Of a stretch of DNA of 64,000 bases, positions 43,101 to 50,401 are shown piece by piece. Source of the DNA: CALROG01 sp943369755 (GTDB lineage: Bacteria; Pseudomonadota; Gammaproteobacteria; Burkholderiales; Burkholderiaceae_C); assembly GCA_943369755.1 (NCBI GenBank), contig CALROG020000003.1:62001-126000 (forward strand). Reading direction: 5' to 3'. Below the pieces are notes generated by a model. That model saw nothing but the letters and a program-made list of their open reading frames with translations, made no database searches and had not been told where the DNA came from. Positions within the stretch are counted from its first letter, which is position 1, and every line of letters begins with the position of its first letter. The position numbers and the translations under genes are program-made.

Positions 43101-44308
43101 CACCCGTCGGGACAGACGGGCCTGCCGGCGGCAACGCCAACCCGGTGCTGGGCTACCTGCCCAACACACTGGCGGTACGCGCCCGCGAGCTCACCCTGGA
43201 GGGCCGCACGCTGCACAACGTGGTGGTCGGTGGTTCGCGCGAAGGCCTGGTCTGGCGCGCCAACGTGGACGCTGCCGAGCTCAATGGCTACCTTGAATAC
43301 CGCCAGCCCTCGGGGGCGGGTGCGGGGCGCGTCTATGCGCGTCTGGCACGCCTGAACATTGCCACCGCCGAAGCCAACGAGGTCGAGCGCCTGCTCGACC
43401 AGCAGCCTGCCAGCATCCCGGCGCTGGACATCGTGGTGGAAGACTTCGAGCTGCGCGGCAAAAAGCTGGGGCGGGTGGAAGTTGACGCAGCAAACCGCGG
43501 CGGCGGCACGGTAGCGCGAGACGGCGGGGTGCGCGAGTGGCGCTTGAACAAGCTCAGCCTGAGCATGCCCGAGGCTACTTTCAGCGCCACCGGCAACTGG
43601 GCCGCCGTGAACGCGCAGCCCGCGCCTGCGGGCGGTCCGCGGCCTGCCCGCAGCCCCGCGGAGCTGCGCCGCACGGTCATGAATTTCAAGCTCGACATTG
43701 CTGACTCCGGCCTGCTTCTTACGCGCTTTGGCATGAAGGATGTCATCCGCCGCGGCAAGGGCAAACTGGAGGGCCAGGTCGCCTGGCTGGGCTCACCGCT
43801 GACGCTGGACTACCCGACGATGAGCGGCAATTTCAACGTCAGTATCGACTCGGGCCAGTTCCTCAAGGCCGACCCGGGCCTGGCCAAGCTGCTGGGCGTG
43901 CTCAGCCTGCAGGCCCTGCCGCGGCGGCTGACGCTGGATTTTCGCGACGTGTTCAGCGAAGGTTTTTCGTTTGACTTCGTGCGCGGTGACGTCACCATCC
44001 AGCAGGGCATTGCGGCGACCAATAACCTGCAAATGAAGGGCGTCAACGCCGCGGTGCTGATGGAGGGCAAAGCCGACATCGCCAAAGAAACGCAAGACCT
44101 GAAAGTGGTGGTCGTGCCAGAGATCAATGCCGGTACCGCCTCGCTGGTGGCAACCGTCATCAACCCGGTGGTGGGGCTGGGCACATTCCTGGCGCAGATG
44201 ATTTTGCGCGACCCGTTGATTCGCGCGGCCACCCAGGAATTTCACATCGACGGCACCTGGGCCGACCCGCGCGTGACCAAGGTGGACCGCAGGGCGGCCG
44301 GCCCCTGA
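40184..44308 (+). CDS. yhdP: YhdP-family (AsmA-like, DUF3971) protein
   Basis: 1374 residues from ATG 40184. One N-terminal membrane helix (TVRWLLWLLLAAWLVFALAWGAL) anchors a very long periplasmic repeat-groove protein with a C-terminal AsmA-like segment (MSGNFNVSIDSGQFLKADPGLAKLLGVLSLQALPRRLTLDFRDVFSEGFSFDFVRGDVTIQQG). Known YhdP proteins bridge the periplasm and carry phospholipids to the outer membrane. Divergent from glnE, and followed by a nitrilase-family gene after 16 bases on the same strand, as in many Burkholderiales. Confidence 0.95.
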   Translation: MNDSPPLPSRLLKTFAFTVRWLLWLLLAAWLVFALAWGALHGWIVPRIGELRPALEIEASRVLGVPVRIGEISARTEGLMPSFELANVVLLDPQGREALRLPRVVAGLSPRSLWNLGFEQLVIEQPEVDIRRAADGKIYVAGLDFSRDNTSQGRGADWFFSQTEFAVRGGTVRWTDELRGTATLALAGVDFVARNSARRHSLRLDATPPPGWGQRFSLRGQFRQPLLSTRQGQWQDWDGQLYADFAWVDVAQLRRHADLGLDVTQGQGALRLWADVSKGQVTGGAADIALDAVNATLGPQLQPLALSAVSGRLAGRRLANGFEFSTRDLQFRTSDGLAWPGGNVALSWTGAEGKLQAQGELRADRLDLAALSQVASRLPLGTATHAALATFAPKGLIETLQARWQGPLNGPEKYQAKGRASGLEFAALAATVPRSSTATRPPVGRPGLRGGAVEFDLTQAGGKARLSLNKGALDLPGVFEDPVVAFDQFAADAQWQFSGDAITLSLANIRFANADAQGQAEASWRTSDPAKSASHSRFPGVLDLQATLSRADGARVYRYLPQSILKDARDYVRESVIQGSASDVKVRVKGDLWDMPFNDPRLGEFRIAANVKNTTFAFVPRSFTPKGAVPWPALTQLSGELIFERSAMQVRGATARLIGAPGLQVTRAEARIPDLAHTTTVIVNAEVKGPLGESLALVNSSPLAALMGNALAKASATGNADLRLGLVLPIFNIASSKVRGSLTLAGNELQITPDSPLLGRARGVVNFTENGFTLANAQARMLGGDTRLEGGSRVLPVGSTEAPLLLRAQGQVSADGLRQARELGFVARLAQNMQGATTYSASLGFRRGVPELSISSNLQGLAVSLPAPLNKTADAVLALRYESALLRESLQPGTRLHDRLSFELGRAVSINYVRDLTVEPARVLRGAIGVGLAAGESAAAPEQGVMANINFNAIDVDAWERVLSGVSGAPVAAPVGTDGPAGGNANPVLGYLPNTLAVRARELTLEGRTLHNVVVGGSREGLVWRANVDAAELNGYLEYRQPSGAGAGRVYARLARLNIATAEANEVERLLDQQPASIPALDIVVEDFELRGKKLGRVEVDAANRGGGTVARDGGVREWRLNKLSLSMPEATFSATGNWAAVNAQPAPAGGPRPARSPAELRRTVMNFKLDIADSGLLLTRFGMKDVIRRGKGKLEGQVAWLGSPLTLDYPTMSGNFNVSIDSGQFLKADPGLAKLLGVLSLQALPRRLTLDFRDVFSEGFSFDFVRGDVTIQQGIAATNNLQMKGVNAAVLMEGKADIAKETQDLKVVVVPEINAGTASLVATVINPVVGLGTFLAQMILRDPLIRAATQEFHIDGTWADPRVTKVDRRAAGP

Positions 44309-44324
44309 ACCCCAAGGAAACGCC

Positions 44325-45131
44325 ATGAAAGCAGCAGCCATCCAGATGGTGTCGGGCAGCTCGCTCGATGCCAACCTGCGCGCGGCGCGTGCGCTGCTCG
44401 ACGAGGCCGCGCAGGCGGGGGCGGAGCTGGCCGTACTGCCCGAGTACTTCTGCCTGATGGGCCACCAGGACACCGACAAGCTGGCCGTGCGCGAGGCCTT
44501 TGGCAGCGGTGCGGTGCAGCAGTTCTTGGCGGACACCGCGCGCGCACTGGGCCTGTGGTTGGTGGGCGGCACACTGCCCCTGCAAGCCGGCGACGCCCAC
44601 CATGTGCGCAACACCAGTCTGGTGTTCTCGCCAGCGGGCGAGTGTGTGGCGCGTTACGACAAGATGCATCTGTTCCGGTTTGACAACGGCCGTGAACACT
44701 ATGACGAGTCACGCGTGATTGAGCGCGGCCACCAGCCGGTGGCGTTTGAGCTGCCCTCGCGCGATGGTCACCGCTGGCGAGTGGGCCTGAGCGTGTGCTA
44801 CGACCTGCGCTTCCCGGAGCTGTACCGGGCGCTGGCCGCAGACGTTTTGCTGGTGCCCAGCGCCTTTACCTACACCACCGGCCAGGCCCACTGGGAGCTG
44901 CTGCTGCGCGCCCGTGCGGTTGAAAACCTGGCCTGCGTGGTGGCCCCGGCCCAGGGTGGCGTGCATGACAACGGCCGCCGTACCTGGGGCCATTCGATGC
45001 TGGTCGACCCCTGGGGTGCGGTGCTGGGCCAGCGGGCCGATGGCGCGGGCGTGGTGGTGGCTGAACTTGACGCAACGCGCCTGGCGGCTGTGCGCCAGCA
45101 ACTGCCCGCTTTGGGGCACCGGGTCCTGTGA
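44325..45131 (+). CDS. Carbon-nitrogen hydrolase (Nit1/Nit2-like amidase)
   Basis: 268 residues. The catalytic Glu-Lys-Cys triad is visible: E40 in VLPEYF, K113 in RYDKMHLF and C158 in SVCYDLRFPELYR. Sequence and length match the Nit1/Nit2 branch, which repairs deaminated glutathione or hydrolyses omega-amides. It is the second gene of a run starting with yhdP; its stop overlaps the next start (GTGA). Confidence 0.94.
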   Translation: MKAAAIQMVSGSSLDANLRAARALLDEAAQAGAELAVLPEYFCLMGHQDTDKLAVREAFGSGAVQQFLADTARALGLWLVGGTLPLQAGDAHHVRNTSLVFSPAGECVARYDKMHLFRFDNGREHYDESRVIERGHQPVAFELPSRDGHRWRVGLSVCYDLRFPELYRALAADVLLVPSAFTYTTGQAHWELLLRARAVENLACVVAPAQGGVHDNGRRTWGHSMLVDPWGAVLGQRADGAGVVVAELDATRLAAVRQQLPALGHRVL

Positions 45132-47173
45132 AGTACTTCAACCCCGCCGCCGCCGCGCAGGCACTGGACCCGCGTCGTTTGTCAGTGCTGTGGCGCTGGT
45201 CACTGTGGGGCTTGCTGGTCGCGCTGGTGGTGGCTTTGCTGGTTACCCTGGTGTGGCTGGCCGGTCGCTATGAAGCCAGCCAGGTGCAAACCAGGCTGGA
45301 GCGCGATACCGCCGATGCGGTGAACGACATTCGCAACGGCCTGACCCGCAATATCCAGACCTTGCAGGCACTGCACGCGGGCAACCCCACGCCTGCCAGT
45401 TGGCAGGCTGAGGCCGCAGCCCGGCTGCGCGAAAACCGTGAATGGCTGCGGGTGGAGTGGCGCGACCCCAGGCTGGTGCCGTTGGTCACGGCCGAGACGC
45501 CGTTTCGGGCCCCGGTGTTTGCCCGCCTTGGCCGCGACAACGCCCAGGCCGATGTGGCGCAGGCCTGCGCCAATGCGCGGCGGATTGCGGCGGCGGCTTA
45601 TTCCACCAGCTACTTTGTGCCGCAGCTCGACGGCCTGGGTGTTGAAGTCATGGACCTGTGCATGCCCCAGGTGATGGCCGGTGAGCTGACGGGCTACATC
45701 GTGGCCACTTACTCACTGCAAGACATCCTGACCGAAATGATTGCCGTGCAGGTGACGCGCAGCGAAGAGGTCTCATTCACGGAAGCCGACGGCACCCGGC
45801 TGGCGCTGCACGGTGTGGCGCGGCGCGGCAGCCGGATTTTCACGGCCCAGCAACTGGTGGACCTGCCCGGCAATACGCTGGTGCTGCGCATCGACAGCTG
45901 GCGTGGCGCGCCCGACCTGTTCCCCAATGTGCTGACCGCGCTGGTCACCGCGATGTCGATCGCCCTGGTGTCGGTACTGGTGCTGCTGTCCAAGGACATG
46001 CGCCGGCGCCTGCGCGCCGAGCACGACCTGGCCGAGGCACTGGCCTTTCGCAAGGCCATGGAGGACTCGCTCGTCACCGGGCTGCGTGCGCGCGACCTGC
46101 AAGGCCACATTACCTACGTGAACCCGGCGTTTTGCCACATGGTGGGCTTCACGCCCGACGAGTTGCTGGGCCATGCCACGCCCGCGCCTTACTGGCCGCC
46201 CGAGCTGGCCGATGAGTACCACCAGCGCCAGGCGATCCGCCTGGCCGGCCAGGCAGCACCACCGCGTGAGGGCTTCGAGTCGGTCTTCATGCGCAAGGAC
46301 GGCTCGCGCTTCCCGGTGCTGATCATTGAGGCCCCGCTGATCAACGCCAGCGGCGTCCAGACCGGCTGGATGAGCGCGTTCCTGGACATCAGCGAGCAGC
46401 GCCGGGTGGAAGAGTTGTCACGCGCCAGCCAGGATCGGCTGCAGGCCACCGCGCGCCTGGCCACCGTGGGCGAAATGGCCTCTTTGTTGAGCCACGAGCT
46501 GAACCAGCCGCTGGCCGCGATTTCGAGCTACGCCACCGGCTCGATGAATTTGCTCAAGAGCGGCCCGCATGCCGTGGCCGACCTTGAAGTGGCGATGCGC
46601 CGCATTGCCGAGCAGGCCGAGCGTGCCGGCAAGGTCATCAAGAGCGTGCACGACTTCGTGCGTCGGCGCGACCAGGCCCGCGAGCCGATGGCAGCCCAGG
46701 CCCTGCTGGACGCGATCATGCCGCTGGTCAGCCTGCAAGCCCGCAAACTGGGCGTGCGGGTAGAAACGCGGGTGGCTGGCAATCTGCCCGCCGTGCTGTG
46801 CGACCGCACCATGGTCGAACAGGTGCTGCTGAACCTGGCGCGCAATGCCATGCAGGCCATGGACGCTGCGGCGTCGCCCGACAAGTCATTGACGATCCAG
46901 ATTCGTCGCGCCAGCACCGGCGAGAACAGCGCCAAGGCCTGGCTGGAGTTTCTGGTGGCCGACCACGGCCCCGGCATCCCGCCCGAGGTGGCGCAACAAC
47001 TGTTCACGCCGTTCTTCACCACCAAGGCCGAGGGCATGGGCCTGGGCTTGAGCCTGTGCCGCACCGTGATTGAACAACATGGGGGATTCCTCGGGTTCGA
47101 GTCGAACCCGCCGCAGGGTACGATTTTCAAGTTCACTTTGCCGGTCGTCACCCAGCCCGAAGCCCCCACCTGA
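45128..47173 (+). CDS. PAS-domain sensor histidine kinase
   Basis: 681 residues from a GTG that overlaps the previous stop. Two membrane helices (residues ~22-45 and ~272-292) flank a periplasmic sensor region; then a PAS domain (about 310-430), a HisKA region with the phospho-acceptor H456 (LLSHELNQPLAAISSYATG) and a HATPase domain with GMGLGLSLCRTVIEQHGG. The HELNQPL form is typical of DctB/FixL-type kinases. It overlaps the response regulator gene by one base (TGATG), so the pair is a two-component system; the stimulus is not evident. Confidence 0.95.
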   Translation: MKYFNPAAAAQALDPRRLSVLWRWSLWGLLVALVVALLVTLVWLAGRYEASQVQTRLERDTADAVNDIRNGLTRNIQTLQALHAGNPTPASWQAEAAARLRENREWLRVEWRDPRLVPLVTAETPFRAPVFARLGRDNAQADVAQACANARRIAAAAYSTSYFVPQLDGLGVEVMDLCMPQVMAGELTGYIVATYSLQDILTEMIAVQVTRSEEVSFTEADGTRLALHGVARRGSRIFTAQQLVDLPGNTLVLRIDSWRGAPDLFPNVLTALVTAMSIALVSVLVLLSKDMRRRLRAEHDLAEALAFRKAMEDSLVTGLRARDLQGHITYVNPAFCHMVGFTPDELLGHATPAPYWPPELADEYHQRQAIRLAGQAAPPREGFESVFMRKDGSRFPVLIIEAPLINASGVQTGWMSAFLDISEQRRVEELSRASQDRLQATARLATVGEMASLLSHELNQPLAAISSYATGSMNLLKSGPHAVADLEVAMRRIAEQAERAGKVIKSVHDFVRRRDQAREPMAAQALLDAIMPLVSLQARKLGVRVETRVAGNLPAVLCDRTMVEQVLLNLARNAMQAMDAAASPDKSLTIQIRRASTGENSAKAWLEFLVADHGPGIPPEVAQQLFTPFFTTKAEGMGLGLSLCRTVIEQHGGFLGFESNPPQGTIFKFTLPVVTQPEAPT

Positions 47174-47799
47174 TGCAACCCGCCCTCAACGCCACCGTGT
47201 TCATCGTCGACGACGACGCCAGCGTGCGCGAGGCGCTGGCCTGGCTGCTGCGCTCACGCCACCTGCCCAGCGAAACCTTTGCCGGCGGCGAGGAGTTCGA
47301 GCGTTTTTTGAACGACGGTTTCGTGCCGCGTGAGCCCTGCTGTGTGCTGTTGGATGTGCGCATGCCAGGGATGAGCGGGCTGGCGTTGTTTGAAAAAATC
47401 ATCGAGCGCGGCCTGGCGGCGGCGCTGCCTGTGATTTTTCTCACCGGCCATGCCGACGTGCCCACGGCGGTAGAGGCAGTGAAACGCGGGGCCTTTGACT
47501 TTTGTGAAAAGCCGTTTTCCGACAACGCCTTGGTGGACCGCATTGAGCAGGCAATTGCCCAGTCGGCCCAGACGCTGGCCCTGCTGCGCCAGGCCACCCA
47601 GTTGCAGCAGCGCCTGGCTGACCTGACCGAACGCGAGCGCGACGTGATGCGCCTTGTGGTCGAAGGACTGCCCAACAAGCTGATCGCTGATCAGCTGGAC
47701 ATCAGCGTGCGCACTGTCGAAGTGCACCGCGCCCGGGTCTTTGACAAGATGGAAGTGAAGTCAGCGGTGGAGCTGGCCAACTTGCTGCGGGACTTGTAG
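47173..47799 (+). CDS. FixJ/NarL-type response regulator
   Basis: 208 residues. Receiver domain with VDDDASVREAL, phospho-acceptor D61 (LLDVRMPG), LTGHADV and the Lys in FCEKPFSD. C-terminal LuxR-type helix-turn-helix: LTERERDVMRLVVEGLPNKLIADQLDISVRTVEVHRARVFDKMEVKSAVEL. Partner of the upstream histidine kinase. The adjacent dispersed repeat begins three bases after the stop codon. Targets are unknown. Confidence 0.96.
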   Translation: MQPALNATVFIVDDDASVREALAWLLRSRHLPSETFAGGEEFERFLNDGFVPREPCCVLLDVRMPGMSGLALFEKIIERGLAAALPVIFLTGHADVPTAVEAVKRGAFDFCEKPFSDNALVDRIEQAIAQSAQTLALLRQATQLQQRLADLTERERDVMRLVVEGLPNKLIADQLDISVRTVEVHRARVFDKMEVKSAVELANLLRDL

Positions 47800-47801
47800 T
47801 T

Positions 47802-47858
47802 GCTATTATTTTTATAGTGGCTCACGCAGTATTTATGCGGGCTACAGCCTATTTTGGC
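47802..47858 (+). repeat. Dispersed ~57-bp repeat, copy E (best-preserved copy)
   Basis: GCTATTATTTTTATAGTGGC, TCACGCAG, TATTTATGCGGGCTACAGCC, TATTTTGGCTTTGA. It lies directly after the response regulator stop, and its right end supplies the stop codon of the opposite-strand 47-residue gene. Confidence 0.85.
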
Positions 47859-47992
47859 TTTGAATCAGGGTTGTGGGCAGTGGTTTCGTCCGCCGGCAGT
47901 TCGCCCTTGTTGCGGCCCGAGAACATGGTCCACCAGACAATGCCCACCAGTATCACCAGGGCCAGCAGCGCCTCAAGCAGAATCAGACCCAT
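47849..47992 (-). CDS. Small single-helix membrane protein (47 residues)
   Basis: MGLILLEALLALVILVGIVWWTMFSGRNKGELPADE... has one transmembrane helix followed by a charged tail. The helix-WWTMFSGR layout recalls small proteins I have seen annotated in Comamonadaceae genomes. The ATG (47992-47990) and the mltA ATG (47991-47993) share the palindrome CATG, so the two genes diverge from overlapping start codons. The last codons and stop lie in the dispersed repeat. Too short for most automatic callers; a chance frame cannot be excluded. Confidence 0.55.
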   Translation of the reverse strand: MGLILLEALLALVILVGIVWWTMFSGRNKGELPADETTAHNPDSKPK

Positions 47993-49184
47993 GACGCGTT
48001 TCCCCTGGCTTGTTGCAACGGTGCTGATTGTAGGAATGCTGGCCGGCTGCGCCAGCGCGCCCCCAATTACCCCTGCGCCGTCCCCCGAGCCGCCTGCGGC
48101 CTCTGTGCCCCTGCCCTCGGGGCCTGCCCTGCCGTCGGTCACCCTCGACGACACTGCCGCGCTGCCGCCCCCAATGCAGCAGCCCAAAAGCCGCTGGACG
48201 CCGGTGCGCTGGGCCGAGCTGCCTGGCTTTACCAACGACACCCTGTTTGACGCCTGGAACGCCTGGCTCAAAAGCTGCGAACGGCCCGGCCCGGTGTTTG
48301 CGCCGCTGTGTGGCGACGTGCGGCGCCTGAGCATCGCCAGCGCCGACGAGCAGCGCGCCTGGCTGCGCCTGCGCCTGCAGCCGTACCGGGTGGAGGCACT
48401 GTCAGGTGCTGCCGGTGCTTCGGCGGGCGCGCACGAAGGGTTGCTCACCGGCTATTACGAGCCCCTGCTCGACGCCACGCGCCAGCCCAGCGCCAGCAAT
48501 GCCGTGCCCTTGTACCGCCCGCCCGCCACACTGGCCAGCCGCCGGCCCTGGTACACCCGGCAGGAAATTGACACCCTGCCCGAGGCGCGCGCCGCGCTAC
48601 AGGGCCGTGAAATCGCCTACCTGGCCGACCCGCTGGATGCACTGGTGTTGCAGATTCAGGGCTCAGGCCGGGTACGCATTGCCGAGGCCGATGGCCGCCA
48701 GCGGCTGGTGCGCCTGGCCTTTGCCGGCAGCAACGAGCAGCCCTACCGCAGCGTCGGGAGCTGGTTGCTGCAACAGGGCTTGATCCGCGATGCGTCGTGG
48801 CCCGGCATCAAGGCCTGGGCCCGGCAAAACCCGCAGCGCGTCAAAGAGATGCTGTGGAGCAACCCGCGCACCGTGTTCTTCCGGGAAGAGCCGCTGAGCG
48901 AGCTGGACGTCAACTTCGGCCCGCGTGGTGCCCAAGGTGTGGCGCTGACGCCCGGGCGCTCGATTGCGGTGGACCGCGAAAGCATTCCCTACGGCACGCC
49001 GGTCTGGCTGGCCTCCAGCGGCCCGCAGATCAACCTGCAGCGCCTGGTGCTGGCGCAAGACACTGGCAGCGCCATCGTTGGCGCGGTGCGCGCCGACTAC
49101 TTTGCCGGCTGGGGCCCCGAGGCGGGCGAGCTGGCAGGGCGGCTGAAGCAGCCGCTGCGGTTGTGGGTGTTGTGGCCGAAGTAA
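47991..49184 (+). CDS. mltA: Membrane-bound lytic murein transglycosylase A
   Basis: 397 residues from ATG 47991, which gives a clean lipoprotein signal (MTRFPWLVATVLIVGMLAGC). MltA cleaves peptidoglycan to 1,6-anhydromuropeptides. Recognised by GLLTGYYEPLLDATRQPS, ALVLQIQGSGRVRIAEADGRQRLVRLAFAGSN and the C-terminal 3D-type domain GVALTPGRSIAVDRESIPYGTPVWL, QDTGSAIVGAVRADYFAGWGPEAG with its catalytic aspartates. A Pro-rich linker follows the lipobox. The longer open frame upstream is not family sequence. Confidence 0.94.
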   Translation: MTRFPWLVATVLIVGMLAGCASAPPITPAPSPEPPAASVPLPSGPALPSVTLDDTAALPPPMQQPKSRWTPVRWAELPGFTNDTLFDAWNAWLKSCERPGPVFAPLCGDVRRLSIASADEQRAWLRLRLQPYRVEALSGAAGASAGAHEGLLTGYYEPLLDATRQPSASNAVPLYRPPATLASRRPWYTRQEIDTLPEARAALQGREIAYLADPLDALVLQIQGSGRVRIAEADGRQRLVRLAFAGSNEQPYRSVGSWLLQQGLIRDASWPGIKAWARQNPQRVKEMLWSNPRTVFFREEPLSELDVNFGPRGAQGVALTPGRSIAVDRESIPYGTPVWLASSGPQINLQRLVLAQDTGSAIVGAVRADYFAGWGPEAGELAGRLKQPLRLWVLWPK

Positions 49185-49191
49185 GGTGAAG

Positions 49192-49491
49192 TCAAGCCGG
49201 CTGAAACACCCGAATCCGGGCGACCAGTGCGTCCTTCAGGTTGCGCGCGGCAATGCGGGTGTCGTACTCGGCTTGCAGGTTCATCCAGAACCGCGGCTCC
49301 ATGGAAAAGAAGATGCCCAGCCGCAACGCGGTGTCGGCCGTAATGGGGCGCTTGCCATTGACCAGCTCGCTGATTCGGCTGGGCGGCACGTCAATGTCCG
49401 CCGCCAACTGGCGCGCGCTGATGCCCATGGGCTTCATGAAGTCTTCCAGCAGCACCTCGCCGGGATGGATTTCGTCTAGCAATTGGGTCAT
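49192..49491 (-). CDS. higA: HigA-family antitoxin
   Basis: 99 residues with an Xre-type helix-turn-helix (ARQLAADIDVPPSRISELVNGKRPITADTALRLG) after the family start IHPGEVLLEDFMKPMGIS. It neutralises and co-represses with HigB. It is downstream of higB, the reversed toxin-first order typical of higBA, with a 9-base gap. Confidence 0.95.
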   Translation of the reverse strand: MTQLLDEIHPGEVLLEDFMKPMGISARQLAADIDVPPSRISELVNGKRPITADTALRLGIFFSMEPRFWMNLQAEYDTRIAARNLKDALVARIRVFQPA

Positions 49492-49500
49492 GTGTCGCTC

Positions 49501-49779
49501 CTAGTGGTAGTCCACGATTTCAACGCGCTGCGCGCCGTCGTCCTGCCAGACAAAACAGATACGCCATTGGTCGTTGATTCGAATGCTGTGCCAACCCTTC
49601 CGGTCGCCCTTCAATGCCTCCAACTGGTTGCCCGGCGGCACGCGCAAGCTGGCCAACTCGGTCGCCGCATGCAGCTGAAGCAGCTTGCGCCGCGCCGCAC
49701 GCTCGATGTTGCGAAAGCGCTTGACGGCATGGCTATCAAACAGCGCCTGGGTGTCACGACAGGCGAACGAGTGGATCAT
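49501..49779 (-). CDS. higB: HigB-family (RelE superfamily) mRNA interferase toxin
   Basis: 92 residues matching HigB/RelE-like plasmid-maintenance toxins: MIHSFACRDTQALF, RAARRKLLQLHAATELASLRVPPGNQLEALKGDRKGWHSIRINDQWRICFVW. These cleave mRNA on the ribosome. It starts the higBA operon, whose operator-like inverted repeat lies just upstream. Confidence 0.94.
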   Translation of the reverse strand: MIHSFACRDTQALFDSHAVKRFRNIERAARRKLLQLHAATELASLRVPPGNQLEALKGDRKGWHSIRINDQWRICFVWQDDGAQRVEIVDYH

Positions 49780-49782
49780 GTT

Positions 49783-49816
49783 GTAATTATATTCTGCGAA
49801 ACAGAATCTTAATTAC
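49783..49816. promoter_or_regulatory. Inverted repeat upstream of higBA, probable HigA operator
   Basis: GTAATTA (49783-49789) pairs with TAATTAC (49810-49816), and ATTCTG (49791-49796) with CAGAAT (49802-49807), around CGAAA. Nested symmetric arms right at the higB start suit autorepression by HigA. Confidence 0.65.
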
Positions 49817-49865
49817 AGAAAATTGTCGCCGATCGAACCACGCAAGCCTTGTTCGCTCTTCTTTT

Positions 49866-49923
49866 GCTATAAAAATACGAGCGCCATGAGCAGCATTCAT
49901 AGGGGCTACAGGCAGAAATAGCT
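49866..49923 (+). repeat. Dispersed ~57-bp repeat, copy F (divergent)
   Basis: GCTATAAAAATACGAGCGCC, GAGCAGCATTCATAGGGGCT and ACAGGCAG...AGCTTGA share the family layout but with more changes. It lies in the gap between higB and the lipoprotein gene. Confidence 0.65.
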
Positions 49924-49965
49924 TGAGATCTGGCACCAATAGCGGGCAGGCGTATAAAGGCACGC

Positions 49966-50292
49966 ATGACGCCGCTCCTTCGCCCCCTTGCGCTGGCTTG
50001 CCTGGCCAGCCTGCTGGCCGCTTGCGCCGGGCCTGCCACCGGCCCGGCCCTGCCGCGCTATGTGTGCGAGCAGGGCATTGAGTTCACCGTGCGCGTCGTG
50101 GACGACACCGTCGTGCTGGACGGGGCACGCGGGCGCGAGGTGCTGTACCGCGACGCACCAGGCTTGCCGCCGCAGCGTGCGGCCTACAGCAACGCCCGCA
50201 TGAAGGCCGAGTTTGGTCTGGGGGCCACCGGCCGCGAGGCTGTGGTGCGCTACCCGCTGCTGCCGCTGGCGCTGCGCTGCGCGCGCGACTGA
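49966..50292 (+). CDS. MliC-like lipoprotein
   Basis: 108 residues. Lipobox in LACLASLLAAC, then YVCEQGIEFTVRVVDDTVVLDGARGREVLYRDAPGLPPQRAAYSNARMKAEFGL...LRC. The Y-x-C start, hydrophobic strand pattern and closing Cys resemble the MliC (membrane-bound C-type lysozyme inhibitor) fold, but the match is distant. Followed by the PhoX gene on the same strand with Pho-box-like repeats in between. Confidence 0.72.
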   Translation: MTPLLRPLALACLASLLAACAGPATGPALPRYVCEQGIEFTVRVVDDTVVLDGARGREVLYRDAPGLPPQRAAYSNARMKAEFGLGATGREAVVRYPLLPLALRCARD

Positions 50293-50304
50293 GCGTTCAC
50301 GGCC

Positions 50305-50344
50305 GCGTCACCGTTGTGTCATCGGGCCGCCTTGGCGGTGTCAT
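50305..50344 (+). promoter_or_regulatory. Pho-box-like 11-bp repeats upstream of phoX
   Basis: Heptamers GCGTCAC (50305), GTGTCAT (50316), a poor match CCGCCTT (50327) and GTGTCAT (50338) are spaced exactly 11 bases, resembling the PhoB repeat CTGTCAT-N4. They end 57 bases before the phoX start codon. PhoB control of a secreted phosphatase is expected. Confidence 0.6.
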
Positions 50345-50401
50345 GTGCGTTGCATAGCCTTGCCGGTTTGAGTTTCAACACCGACCGAAAGGCAGACCCC
50401 G

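Noticed and set aside
47098..47110. GGTTCGAGTCG, another T-loop-like sequence
   Set aside because: Inside the histidine kinase HATPase domain with no tRNA fold around it.
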